The notes under the pieces were generated by a model. That model was not told the origin of the DNA. It made no database searches and was given only the letters and a program-made list of their open reading frames with translations. The position numbers and the translations under genes were made by a program. 64,000 nucleotides of DNA from Micrococcales bacterium (lineage in GTDB: Bacteria > Actinomycetota > Actinomycetes > S36-B12 > UBA10799): assembly GCA_016719135.1 (NCBI GenBank), contig JADKAV010000010.1, positions 1-64,000 on the forward strand, in the 5' to 3' direction. Below are positions 45,571-53,606 of this stretch, in pieces (position 1 is the first letter of the stretch; each line of letters starts with the position of its first letter).

Positions 45571-47078
45571 CGCGGCGCAAGCCTCGCTACCAGCAAGGTC
45601 GCATCGGATTTGGCGTTTCCGCCGGGCAGCACCGCGTCCATGACGCCCCGCGCCCAACCGGCGGTGGGCCGGTTACGCAGAGCCGTCGCCGAGGCGCGCA
45701 GAACCGAAAGGCCCTCGACCATGTCGCGGGTGGAGTTGACTACCCCGTCGGTGTAGACGACCAACGCATCGCCGGGCTCCATGGCGGTCCTGACGACGGT
45801 CTGAGAACCGGGTTGCGGAGCACCGACTCCTCGGCCCACGGCCTCCAGCCACTGACTGGTTCCGCGCGAGTGGACCAGCAGGCCGGGGGGATGTCCGCCC
45901 GTGGCCAGTTCCACAGCGCCGGTAGCCGGGTCGACCACTGCGGCCAACAGGGACGCACGTGCTGGTTCAGAGTCCCCTGCCAGCGTGGCCGCCGTGCGCG
46001 CGACGAGGTCCTCCAGTTGCACGCCCGACATCATCAGCGCTCGGCTGGCGTAGATGACCTTCCAGGCGTCCCGCACCGACAGCACGCCGGTTCCGAGCGC
46101 GTCCACCACCATCACCAGGGCCCTGCCGTCAGGTAGCTGCGAGACATCGACGAGGTCGCCACCGGTCGCTGCCCCATGGCCGGCGGGAACACTCCACATG
46201 TCCAGTTCGAGCCCGGGTGTCGTCGGTAGATCCATCTGTCCGGGTGCGCCGAGCATCTGCACGACGTGCTGCTGCTCGTGCTCGCGGGCGGCTTCTTCCA
46301 GCAATGCCCGGCGATCCTCTTCGGCCGCTACCAGGTCACTGACATCACGCAGGGTCACAACCGTCAGGTGGTCGTCGATGCGCCCGGCGGTGTATTCGAT
46401 ATGGATCGGCGAACCGTTGGGCGAGATGGTCTCGTCGGGGACGGGTCCGATGGCCTGCTCAGCATGCACGCCGTGCGGTACGTCCAGGGCGCAACCACCG
46501 GGGCAGTCGCGTCCATCGGCCAACACGTGGTGCATCGCCGGGTGCAGGCGTTGTCCCTGTTGGGCCGGTGGAACCAGTGCTTGGAGGGCTTGGTTGGACC
46601 GGACCAAACGCCCGGAGTCGTCGAGGACCGCCACGGCATCTGGCATGTTCGCGAAAACGCGGGCCTGGGTTCGACGCAGGGTGTTGATACTCCGCACGCG
46701 CTGGTCCAGTGCCCAGGACGCTGCGATGCCGAGCAGCGAGGCCAGTACCACGTTGCCGACCCTGAGCCAGGGGTGGTCGAGATCGAGTGTGACGACCAGC
46801 GTCAGGGCCAGTCCGGTCGCCACCACGGCGACGATCACGGTCCGCCAGGGTGTTAGGAACAGGCCCGCGGCGACCACCGCTATGCCCATGGTGTTGACCA
46901 GGGTGGCTTCATGTTCGGCCACCGCAACGGCCAGGATCACCAAGATCGTGAATCCGACGGTGAAACCAATCGTGCTGGACGAACCGGAGGACGGCTCCTT
47001 CACGCTGACCACCTCCCCCCAGCTGTCAGGGTCGTCGCAAGCGGACCCCGGGTTCCACGATTGCCGATCATCGGCCAT
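45561..47078 (-). CDS. Membrane PAS-like PP2C (SpoIIE-type) phosphatase
   Basis: 505 residues. Four membrane helices (about 35-125), a coiled segment, a PAS-like domain (ARVFANMPDAVAVLDDSGRLV), and a PP2C domain with GGDLVDVS, VDALGTG, YTDGVV and KSDATLLVAR metal motifs. It would activate the STAS protein. Ten bp overlap with the convergent ANTAR-GAF gene. ATG 47078 lies 10 nt after the Rieske gene, so it is probably part of that transcript. Confidence 0.85.
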   Translation of the reverse strand: MADDRQSWNPGSACDDPDSWGEVVSVKEPSSGSSSTIGFTVGFTILVILAVAVAEHEATLVNTMGIAVVAAGLFLTPWRTVIVAVVATGLALTLVVTLDLDHPWLRVGNVVLASLLGIAASWALDQRVRSINTLRRTQARVFANMPDAVAVLDDSGRLVRSNQALQALVPPAQQGQRLHPAMHHVLADGRDCPGGCALDVPHGVHAEQAIGPVPDETISPNGSPIHIEYTAGRIDDHLTVVTLRDVSDLVAAEEDRRALLEEAAREHEQQHVVQMLGAPGQMDLPTTPGLELDMWSVPAGHGAATGGDLVDVSQLPDGRALVMVVDALGTGVLSVRDAWKVIYASRALMMSGVQLEDLVARTAATLAGDSEPARASLLAAVVDPATGAVELATGGHPPGLLVHSRGTSQWLEAVGRGVGAPQPGSQTVVRTAMEPGDALVVYTDGVVNSTRDMVEGLSVLRASATALRNRPTAGWARGVMDAVLPGGNAKSDATLLVARLAPRQL

Positions 47079-47088
47079 GAGAATACCG

Positions 47089-48609
47089 TCAGCCGTCCTC
47101 CACCGCGAGGCTGTGCACCGCGGGACCCACGATCACCTCTCCGTCAGGTGCGAAACGCGACCCGTGCAAGGGGCAGTCCCAGCTCTGATCGGCATCGTTC
47201 CAGCGCACGATTCCGCCCAGGTGGGTGCAGACCGCACTGCACACTCGACGGGTGCCATCGACCTCACTGACAGCGTCGGGGTGGGGCAGGTCTCGACGCA
47301 CCGCGCCCCGACCGGACGCGACTGATCCCCTGCCAGGCTCCAGCACCCATCCGGAGGCCAGTGTCGCGGCGACCTCCGCGTTGTTCATCGCCAGCGTCTT
47401 CCACCCGGACAGACTGTTCGGCAGACGCGGTGCGAACGGTCTGGCCCAATCGGGCACCTCGTCCACGATCATCCCGCTCAGGATCTGCGCAGCCGCCGAA
47501 CCATTGGTGAATCCCCACTTGCCGAATCCGGTCGCGATGAGCACGTTGGGCGGGCCAAGTGGTGAAGCACCGATGTGAGGCAGTTGGTCGGCGCTGGTGT
47601 AGTCCTGAGCGGCCCACCGATGCGTGAACTCTCGAACGGAGAAGTGCTCTCGGGCCCAATCGGCCAGAGCCTCTACGTGCCGGCTCGTCGGATTTCCGCG
47701 TCCAGTGGGGTGTCCGTTGCCGCCGAGCAGGAGGAACTCCTCGCCCGCTTGCGAAGTGGCGGTGCGCAGGGAGTGGGTCGGGGAGTCGGCGGACAGGTAC
47801 ATGCCCTGTGGGAGGTCGCCGTCGACACGTGCTGCCAGAGCGTACGAGCGGGCGGGTTTGGTCGTGGCGAACATCAGCGTGCGCAAAGGGAAAGGCAGCA
47901 GCGTCGCGACGACGACCCAGTCGGCGCTCACGTCCGTGCCTGGCGTGGACGTGAGATGCAGCCGCCCGTTTGTCTTGGTGATCGACGCGATCCGCTCCGG
48001 CCATACGACCGGCACGCCGAGTTCGGTCAAAGACCCGTGCAGGGCGGCGAGGTACTGCGCCGGGTTGATCTGCATCTGCTCGGGCAGGCAGACAGCGGCC
48101 GATGTCTGGAACGGCAGTTCGACCGGTTCGGCCAGCATTGCGTCCATCCCGAATTCCGACAGCGCGGCCGCCTCGCGCTGGATCTGTCCAATCGACTTCG
48201 GTGACGTGGCGTAGGTCCACGCATCGCGCACGTCCCAGTCCACGATTCCGGACTTCTCGGCAACCCGTCGGACGAGGTCCTGCCCGCGCAACTGTGCTGT
48301 GAGATACGCCTGGGCGGTCTGCTCACCGTGTGATTGACGGATTTGCCCGGTCCGGGTGCCGTGCAGGACACTCACCTTTGCCGTCGAGCGCCCGGTCGAC
48401 CCGCTGCCGATCCTGCGCGCGTCGATCACAGCCACATCGACCCCGCGTTCAGCCAGCAGCAACGCGGTGGACATCCCGGTGATGCCGGCACCGACGACGA
48501 TCACCTCGTGATGCTCTGACAAACGGTCCGAGTCCGGAATCCCGTGTACCGGTCCCCAAAAAGAGTCGGGTCGCGCCGGTAGGGCGGCTTCATCTGGTGG
48601 GCGGTTCAT
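47089..48609 (-). CDS. FAD oxidoreductase with C-terminal Rieske domain
   Basis: 506 residues. DAO-type FAD domain (VIVVGAGITGMSTALLLAERG) and a Rieske [2Fe-2S] domain with CTHLGG and CPLHGSRF ligands near the C-terminus. The substrate is unknown; the family includes stress-associated YhfW-like enzymes. Transcribed from a SigB-type promoter that faces the one for the SDR. Confidence 0.88.
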   Translation of the reverse strand: MNRPPDEAALPARPDSFWGPVHGIPDSDRLSEHHEVIVVGAGITGMSTALLLAERGVDVAVIDARRIGSGSTGRSTAKVSVLHGTRTGQIRQSHGEQTAQAYLTAQLRGQDLVRRVAEKSGIVDWDVRDAWTYATSPKSIGQIQREAAALSEFGMDAMLAEPVELPFQTSAAVCLPEQMQINPAQYLAALHGSLTELGVPVVWPERIASITKTNGRLHLTSTPGTDVSADWVVVATLLPFPLRTLMFATTKPARSYALAARVDGDLPQGMYLSADSPTHSLRTATSQAGEEFLLLGGNGHPTGRGNPTSRHVEALADWAREHFSVREFTHRWAAQDYTSADQLPHIGASPLGPPNVLIATGFGKWGFTNGSAAAQILSGMIVDEVPDWARPFAPRLPNSLSGWKTLAMNNAEVAATLASGWVLEPGRGSVASGRGAVRRDLPHPDAVSEVDGTRRVCSAVCTHLGGIVRWNDADQSWDCPLHGSRFAPDGEVIVGPAVHSLAVEDG

Positions 48610-48617
48610 GGTGGGAC

Positions 48618-48642
48618 CTACCCGGATGGGCGGTTGCTATGC
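48618..48642 (-). promoter_or_regulatory. SigB/SigF-type promoter for the Rieske oxidoreductase
   Basis: GCAT-N15-GGGTAG on the minus strand, -10 ending 8 nt before ATG 48609 (leaderless). Confidence 0.6.
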
Positions 48643-48687
48643 GGCTGCCGTGCTCGCCAACGGAGACGCAAAACGCACGAACCGGAC

Positions 48688-48712
48688 GTATGTCCATTGT
48701 CGGCGAGGGTAT
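48688..48712 (+). promoter_or_regulatory. SigB/SigF-type promoter for the SDR
   Basis: GTAT-N15-GGGTAT, -10 ending 9 nt before ATG 48722 (leaderless). Confidence 0.6.
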
Positions 48713-48721
48713 GGACAAGAC

Positions 48722-49576
48722 ATGACCGACCACGAACATCCTGAGCAGACGATTCCGTATCCGGGGTCGGAGGAGCAGATGTTGCAGGATCCCCGCGACG
48801 AGATGCGCGACTACGCGGGCACCGGTCTGCTCGCTGGCAAGGTTGCGATCGTGACCGGAGGCGACAGTGGCATCGGGCGGGCGGTGAGCGTCGCTTTCGC
48901 CAAGGAGGGGGCCGATGTTGCGATCGTCTACCTCGACGAGCACGACGACGCCCGAAGGACCGGCGAGTTGGTCAAGGCGGCCGGACAGCGCTACATCGCG
49001 ATACCGGGGGACATCGCCAAGGACCCCCACCGGCGTTCCATCGTCTCGCAAACGGTCGACGAGTTCGGCCGCCTCGATGTGCTGGTGAACAACGCTGCGT
49101 TCCAGAACCCGGTGGAACGCCCGGAGGACCTCACGCCGCAACAGTGGCAACGTACTTTCGCGGTCAACATCGAGGCGAACTTCTTCCTCACCCAGGCGGC
49201 TCTGGAACACATGCGCGAAGGCTCGGCGATCATCAACACCGCTTCTGTCACGGGTCTGCGCGGCCACGCGACCCTGTTGGACTACGCGGCCACAAAGGGT
49301 GCGATCATCTCCTTGACGTATTCGTTGGCACAAGCGCTGGTGGACCGGCGCATCCGCGTGAACGCTGTGGCGCCGGGTCCGGTCTGGACGCCGTTGATCC
49401 CAGCGACCATGGACAAGGACAAGGTGAAGGGCTTCGGCACCGACACCCCGATGGGTCGTGCCGCCCAGCCCGACGAGATCGCCCCGTCGTTCGTCTTCTT
49501 CGCCAGCAACCGGCTCTCGTCGTACTACACCGGCGAAGTGCTCGCACCGATCGGTGGGTACACGTTGCCTGGATGA
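48722..49576 (+). CDS. Short-chain dehydrogenase/reductase (general-stress GSP39-like)
   Basis: 284 residues. The N-terminal extension (PEQTIPYPGSEEQM) is typical of the YhdF/GSP39-like stress SDR clade. NAD(P) motif TGGDSGIGRAV (about 45), catalytic Tyr-x3-Lys in DYAATKGAI, with the Ser at TASVTG. The promoter places it in the sigma regulon. ATG 48722 is decided by leaderless spacing. Confidence 0.9.
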   Translation: MTDHEHPEQTIPYPGSEEQMLQDPRDEMRDYAGTGLLAGKVAIVTGGDSGIGRAVSVAFAKEGADVAIVYLDEHDDARRTGELVKAAGQRYIAIPGDIAKDPHRRSIVSQTVDEFGRLDVLVNNAAFQNPVERPEDLTPQQWQRTFAVNIEANFFLTQAALEHMREGSAIINTASVTGLRGHATLLDYAATKGAIISLTYSLAQALVDRRIRVNAVAPGPVWTPLIPATMDKDKVKGFGTDTPMGRAAQPDEIAPSFVFFASNRLSSYYTGEVLAPIGGYTLPG

Positions 49577-49648
49577 CCTACAGACCGTCCGCCGGGCTCC
49601 CATGTCCCGCGGACCCCGCCGGGCGGAACGTCCCCCTCCGCCCGGCTC

Positions 49649-49678
49649 GCTGGGAGGCAGTGGCGGCTGCCTCCCAGC
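49649..49678. terminator. Bidirectional terminator between SDR and LEA-like gene
   Basis: GCTGGGAGGCAG and CTGCCTCCCAGC form a perfect 12-bp stem around TGGCGG; genes on both sides converge here. Confidence 0.75.
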
Positions 49679-49685
49679 TCTACGC

Positions 49686-50582
49686 TCAGGACGACTTTCG
49701 GGTCCTTTTGGACTGCTCGATCCTCTCGTCGATGTCCACCACGTTCTCGGCCTTGCGCACTGCCCGCTTGCGCGCGGCCGCAGCCCGGGTCTGATCACTG
49801 GCGGCCGACAGGGCATCGGTCCGGTGACGTTTGCCGATTCCATCTGAAGCCTTGCGTGCCCTGTTCTTCGCAGCGGCCTGTTCGGACAGACCTGCCCGGG
49901 CGAGGTCCTCGTTGCGCAGCAGCCCGGCGGCCACCTGCAGCACGCCGGCCCGGATGGCGCGGAAACCTGTTGCAGGCGCCCAGTCCGAGTTCTGCTTCCC
50001 GGTCATCTTCTCCACCACCGTCAGCGGCAGCCGCGCCACATCCAGGCCGAAGGAGATGACGCGGTAGGCCAAGCCGGTGTCACCGGATTCGTGGTGAGCC
50101 TTCTGGCGCGGGTTCGAGGCCTGCTGATCGCGCGCCACCTTCTCAGGTTGCGCGGTGCTGCGGGTGCGCTGGGCAGCCTCAGGTTGCGCGGTGCTGCGGG
50201 TGCGCTGGGCAGCCTGCTTCTTGCGCCGCTGATTCATCTGGGTGGCGGCTCTGCCCTGATCGGTGAGCTCCTGGACGGTCTGCTCGGCTGCGTGGCCTTC
50301 GTGATCAACCTCGGTCATTTCCTGTTCGGCCTGCTTCTGCGCGAGCAACTCCGCTCGTCGGGTGGCAGCTTCCCGTTCCTCTTCGCGCGTCTGAGCCACG
50401 TCCTGCGTCACGGCTGCCCGGGCGTTCTGCTTGCGAGCCTGCCGCTGTGCTTGGGCCTTTTTTTTGTGCAACTCACCCTCGCGGCGCAAGGCTTCGTTGC
50501 CCGTGGCAGTCCCGGCCGACTTCTTGACGGCTGCGGTGACGCGCTCCACTGCCTCATCTGAGATGGACGTCTCGGAATCCAT
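49686..50582 (-). CDS. LEA-like coiled-coil stress protein
   Basis: 298 residues, rich in Ala, Gln, Arg, Glu and Lys, with long predicted coiled coils and no Cys. Two adjacent copies of AAQRTRSTAQPE (from a 36-bp DNA duplication) lie mid-protein. One hydrophobic patch (LAYRVISFGLDVARLPLTVV) follows. Start ATG 50582 is behind AGGAAGG. A SigB-type promoter is 54 bp upstream. A domain name cannot be given. Confidence 0.7.
   Translation of the reverse strand: MDSETSISDEAVERVTAAVKKSAGTATGNEALRREGELHKKKAQAQRQARKQNARAAVTQDVAQTREEEREAATRRAELLAQKQAEQEMTEVDHEGHAAEQTVQELTDQGRAATQMNQRRKKQAAQRTRSTAQPEAAQRTRSTAQPEKVARDQQASNPRQKAHHESGDTGLAYRVISFGLDVARLPLTVVEKMTGKQNSDWAPATGFRAIRAGVLQVAAGLLRNEDLARAGLSEQAAAKNRARKASDGIGKRHRTDALSAASDQTRAAAARKRAVRKAENVVDIDERIEQSKRTRKSS
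50142..50213. repeat. Two tandem 36-bp repeats inside the LEA-like gene
   Basis: Two identical 36-bp units (50142-50177, 50178-50213) encode in-frame duplicated AAQRTRSTAQPE. The perfect identity implies a recent duplication. Confidence 0.9.
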
Positions 50583-50636
50583 GTGGCGTCCTTCCTGTGA
50601 TTGCTTCGGCGCACTGTGCGCCCCGTCAGTGCGCGT

Positions 50637-50661
50637 GTACCCGTGGCCTGTCGGCTCATCC
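50637..50661 (-). promoter_or_regulatory. SigB/SigF-type promoter for LEA-like gene
   Basis: GGAT-N15-GGGTAC on the minus strand, with a 54-nt leader and RBS to ATG 50582. Confidence 0.6.
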
Positions 50662-50675
50662 GCGCGCTCGCGGGC

Positions 50676-50700
50676 GTATGCCGTGACGCCCACGGGGTAT
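50676..50700 (+). promoter_or_regulatory. SigB/SigF-type promoter for 50763 gene
   Basis: GTAT-N15-GGGTAT, 62 bp before ATG 50763; back to back with the previous promoter, -35 elements 14 bp apart. Confidence 0.6.
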
Positions 50701-50762
50701 GAGAAGCAGTAGGTCGGGGCCGCAAGGCGTGGGCCGCGCAGAGACCAACCGAGAGGGAGTTC

Positions 50763-51473
50763 ATGAGCGAGCTGACCGAGAAGATCAGCGATCGGACTGA
50801 GGAGTTGGGCTTGCCCGACTTCGTGGATACGGTGCGCGAGAAGGTGGCCTCGCAGACCCATGACGTGGTCGCGAATGTGCAGAACTTCGTGGATTCCCAG
50901 GACCTCACCCCCGTCACCGAGGTTGCCGAAGATCTCAGCAGACGTGCACGCGGCGTCGGGCACGAAATCAGTGACCGTGCACAGCAACTCGGTCGCCGCT
51001 TCGGCCGCGAACCGAGCCGCTGGGAGGTGTGGTTCGAGTCCACACCGCGTTTCATGCTGCTGATCGCCGGTGCGGGCCTTACAGGGGCAGCCGCCGGATG
51101 GCTGACTCGCGAGCGTGCAACCAGTCCCGAAAGCAATAGTCAGCCCGAGCCGGCCCCATCGAGAGGATCCGAGACCATGAGTCCCAAGGACGAATCCGAC
51201 CCGCAGGAACACGCCTCCGAGCCGGTGGTCAGCCGGCATGCCCCGGATGAGCGCACGCCTGCCGAGGACACCCCGGAGCACCTCACCGGAGATCCTGCGG
51301 CCGATGAGCCGGAACTGGCCAGTGACTCTGGGCCCTTGGCGCAACGGGCGCACGACGCGCAGTCGGCCTACCCCAGCAATGACCAGCCGGATATCGAGGC
51401 CGATGAGGACATGGCCGACGAGGGGACCCGCATCGCCGAGGAACGCAAGAACGCCGCCTCCGATTCCTCATGA
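50763..51473 (+). CDS. Membrane-anchored acidic stress protein
   Basis: 236 residues. The first 95 form amphipathic helices (SELTEKISDRTEELGLPDF), then a membrane segment (FMLLIAGAGLTGAAAGWL) and a long acidic, Pro/Asp/Glu-rich tail with no predicted fold. Unknown function. GAGAGGGAG precedes the ATG. Confidence 0.7.
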   Translation: MSELTEKISDRTEELGLPDFVDTVREKVASQTHDVVANVQNFVDSQDLTPVTEVAEDLSRRARGVGHEISDRAQQLGRRFGREPSRWEVWFESTPRFMLLIAGAGLTGAAAGWLTRERATSPESNSQPEPAPSRGSETMSPKDESDPQEHASEPVVSRHAPDERTPAEDTPEHLTGDPAADEPELASDSGPLAQRAHDAQSAYPSNDQPDIEADEDMADEGTRIAEERKNAASDSS

Positions 51474-51514
51474 GGTGTGTACTGAGGTCCGACAAGGAGC
51501 CCGCTTATCGCCGC

Positions 51515-52474
51515 TCAGGACAGAAGCTCCAGCAGCGCCGGCTCCCAGTGCTCCAGCGACTCAGAGGCCACTTCAGGCAGGTCATGGCCTTCGAGGAATG
51601 CCTGTACCACCCGCGGGTCCACATACGATGACCGTGCGATCGCTGGCGTGTTGCCGAGATGTTCGGCGACGTCCGCGATCGCCTGGCGCACGGCCCGCTG
51701 GCGAGACTCCCGAGGATCTGCCGCGCTGAGACTGGCCAGTGCCCGCAGACCTGCCTGCCAGGTCCGGAAGTCTTTGGCTGTGCCCGCGACGCCCACGTCG
51801 GCGAGATACCGATTGACATCCTGGCTGGACACGTCGCACCACCTGCGGCCCGACTTGTAGGCCAGCAGTTCCTCGCATCGACGTCGCACGCGCAGGTCCC
51901 GCACCGCCGTCAGCAACTGCGGATCATCGAGGACGACATCGTGTTCTTTGCCTGATTTTCCGGTGAACCGCAACCGGACCGTGCCTCCTCGGGTACTCAC
52001 ATGGTCGCAGCGCAACGTGGCCAGCCCGAAACTGCCGTTGTCCTGGGCATAGTCTTCCGAGCCCACCCGAAGCCCACCGAGGTCCAGCAGACGGAAGCCG
52101 GTGGCCAGGGCCCGTTCGAAGGGCATCCCCGGCAGTTGCAGGTGCTCGGCGACCAGGGTGCGGGCAGCGGGAAGACTCTGCCCGAATGCCACGATGTGAT
52201 CGAACTTCTCGCGATCGCGCGCGGCGCGCCAGTCCGGGTGGTACAGGTACTGGCGGCGGCCCGCCTCGTCAGTGCCGACAGCTTGGATGTGGCCGTTGGG
52301 CCATGGGCAGATCCACACCTCTGCCCAGGCCGGGGGGATGACCAGGTCCCGACAGCGTTCGGCCCCCGACGCATCGACCCGCTGACCGTGCTGGTCCAGA
52401 AAGACGAAGCCCCGACCGCACCGCCGCCGGGTCCAGCCAGGTTTCGCCGGATCGGCTCGGCGCAGTCGGGGCAT
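51515..52474 (-). CDS. DNA topoisomerase IB (poxvirus type)
   Basis: 319 residues. Matches bacterial TopIB: GFRLLDLGGLRVGSEDYAQDN, RLRFTGKSGKEHDV (Arg-Lys) and the nucleophile SYVDPRV near the end. Relaxes supercoils without ATP. It follows DUF4190 with a 12-nt gap, so it belongs to the sigma-controlled operon. Topoisomerase IB genes occur in several SigB-like regulons. Confidence 0.9.
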   Translation of the reverse strand: MPRLRRADPAKPGWTRRRCGRGFVFLDQHGQRVDASGAERCRDLVIPPAWAEVWICPWPNGHIQAVGTDEAGRRQYLYHPDWRAARDREKFDHIVAFGQSLPAARTLVAEHLQLPGMPFERALATGFRLLDLGGLRVGSEDYAQDNGSFGLATLRCDHVSTRGGTVRLRFTGKSGKEHDVVLDDPQLLTAVRDLRVRRRCEELLAYKSGRRWCDVSSQDVNRYLADVGVAGTAKDFRTWQAGLRALASLSAADPRESRQRAVRQAIADVAEHLGNTPAIARSSYVDPRVVQAFLEGHDLPEVASESLEHWEPALLELLS

Positions 52475-52486
52475 TCAGCACTCGCC

Positions 52487-52906
52487 CTACTGGTTCACGT
52501 CGATGTTCACGTCCTCGGGCAACTGGTCGCGCCAGTCCTGCAATTGCTGCTCGAGGCGGTCGACGGCCTGCTCATCGTTGATGAACAACGTGGCACCCGC
52601 GGCCATCACACCACCGAGTGCCAGGGCGACGATGGACAATGTCAGACCACCGATCGCGACCCCTCGCCCAGTCACCCCGGGCCGCTTGGCCATGCTGATT
52701 CCGACGATGCCGAGAATCAGTCCGATGAGTCCCAGCACGAGACCAAGCGGCCCGAGGATTACCGTCAGCACGCTGAGCAGGGCCGAGAGCCCGAAGACCA
52801 CGGAGAACGCCGCTGCTGCCGACGTCTTCGCCTCCGACCCGTACTGCTGCACCGGTTGCGGGACAGCGGTCGCGCGAGTGGTTCCAGGTTGCTGTTGGTA
52901 GGACAT
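52487..52906 (-). CDS. DUF4190 small membrane protein
   Basis: 139 residues. Gln-rich start, two membrane hairpins (VFGLSALLSVLTVILGPLGL..., GLTLSIVALALGGVMAA), and a short charged C-terminus. An AGGAG site precedes ATG 52906; the longer frame to 53011 is not supported. A SigB-type promoter lies just upstream. Confidence 0.75.
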   Translation of the reverse strand: MSYQQQPGTTRATAVPQPVQQYGSEAKTSAAAAFSVVFGLSALLSVLTVILGPLGLVLGLIGLILGIVGISMAKRPGVTGRGVAIGGLTLSIVALALGGVMAAGATLFINDEQAVDRLEQQLQDWRDQLPEDVNIDVNQ

Positions 52907-52935
52907 GCTCGCTCCTCTCAGTCGGGTGCCGCCCT

Positions 52936-52960
52936 CTACCCCCGCTGCACCGGTCCATTC
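52936..52960 (-). promoter_or_regulatory. SigB/SigF-type promoter for DUF4190-topoisomerase operon
   Basis: GAAT-N15-GGGTAG on the minus strand, -10 ending 29 nt before ATG 52906. Confidence 0.55.
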
Positions 52961-53031
52961 CGGTATGCCGTGGCCGGATCCGGGCAATTGATCAGGGAAA
53001 CCCGCCGTCACACGAACTCTTGGAGGCCATG

Positions 53032-53604
53032 GTGAGCGATGCCGAACACGCGACTGAGGATGTGTTGGACCTGTTGGCCGAAGAACATCACGAAGCCGAA
53101 CAGATGCTCGAGGAACTCAGCAGTCAGGACAAGCAGGAGCACGACCCCCGCGAACTAGCCGATCGGCTGACCGCCTCCTTGGTTCGCCACTCCGTGGCCG
53201 AGGAGATGTACGTGTACCCGGCGATGCGCGAACACCTCGAGGACGGCGACGCCGCAGTCGAACACGACATCTCCGAACACCAGGAACTCGAGGAACTGCT
53301 CAAGCGGCTCGAGGGGCTGGAACCAGGTGACGAGCAGTGGCCCGAGGTCGTCGCCGCGCTGCGGGAGACCCCTGCCGATCACGTCGCCGACGAAGAGAAC
53401 GACCACTTCCCGCGCTTGCGGGCGGAGGTGCCCGAAGACGTCCTGATCGACTTGCGGGACAAGGTTGAAATGGCCGAGCAGGTCGCCCCGACCCGGCCGC
53501 ATCCCAGCGCCCCGCACAGCGAGCTGTTCCACAAGATCGTCGGACCGGGGGTGGGCATGGTCGACCGTCTTCGGGATGCCCTCGCGGGCCGGATGACCGG
53601 CTAG
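53032..53604 (+). CDS. Hemerythrin-domain protein
   Basis: 190 residues. LAEEHHEAEQML, RHSVAEEMYVYPAM, HQELEELLKRLE and HVADEENDHFPRL provide the His/Glu iron ligands of a hemerythrin fold. It may bind oxygen or sense reactive oxygen or nitrogen species. GTG 53032 behind GGAGG is chosen over ATG 53020 and 53029. Followed by the antiporter with a 2-nt gap. Confidence 0.8.
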   Translation: MSDAEHATEDVLDLLAEEHHEAEQMLEELSSQDKQEHDPRELADRLTASLVRHSVAEEMYVYPAMREHLEDGDAAVEHDISEHQELEELLKRLEGLEPGDEQWPEVVAALRETPADHVADEENDHFPRLRAEVPEDVLIDLRDKVEMAEQVAPTRPHPSAPHSELFHKIVGPGVGMVDRLRDALAGRMTG

Positions 53605-53606
53605 TC

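Noticed and set aside
52961..52966. CGGTAT upstream of the hemerythrin gene as a SigB-type -10
   Set aside because: No G..T element at the correct 15-bp spacing.
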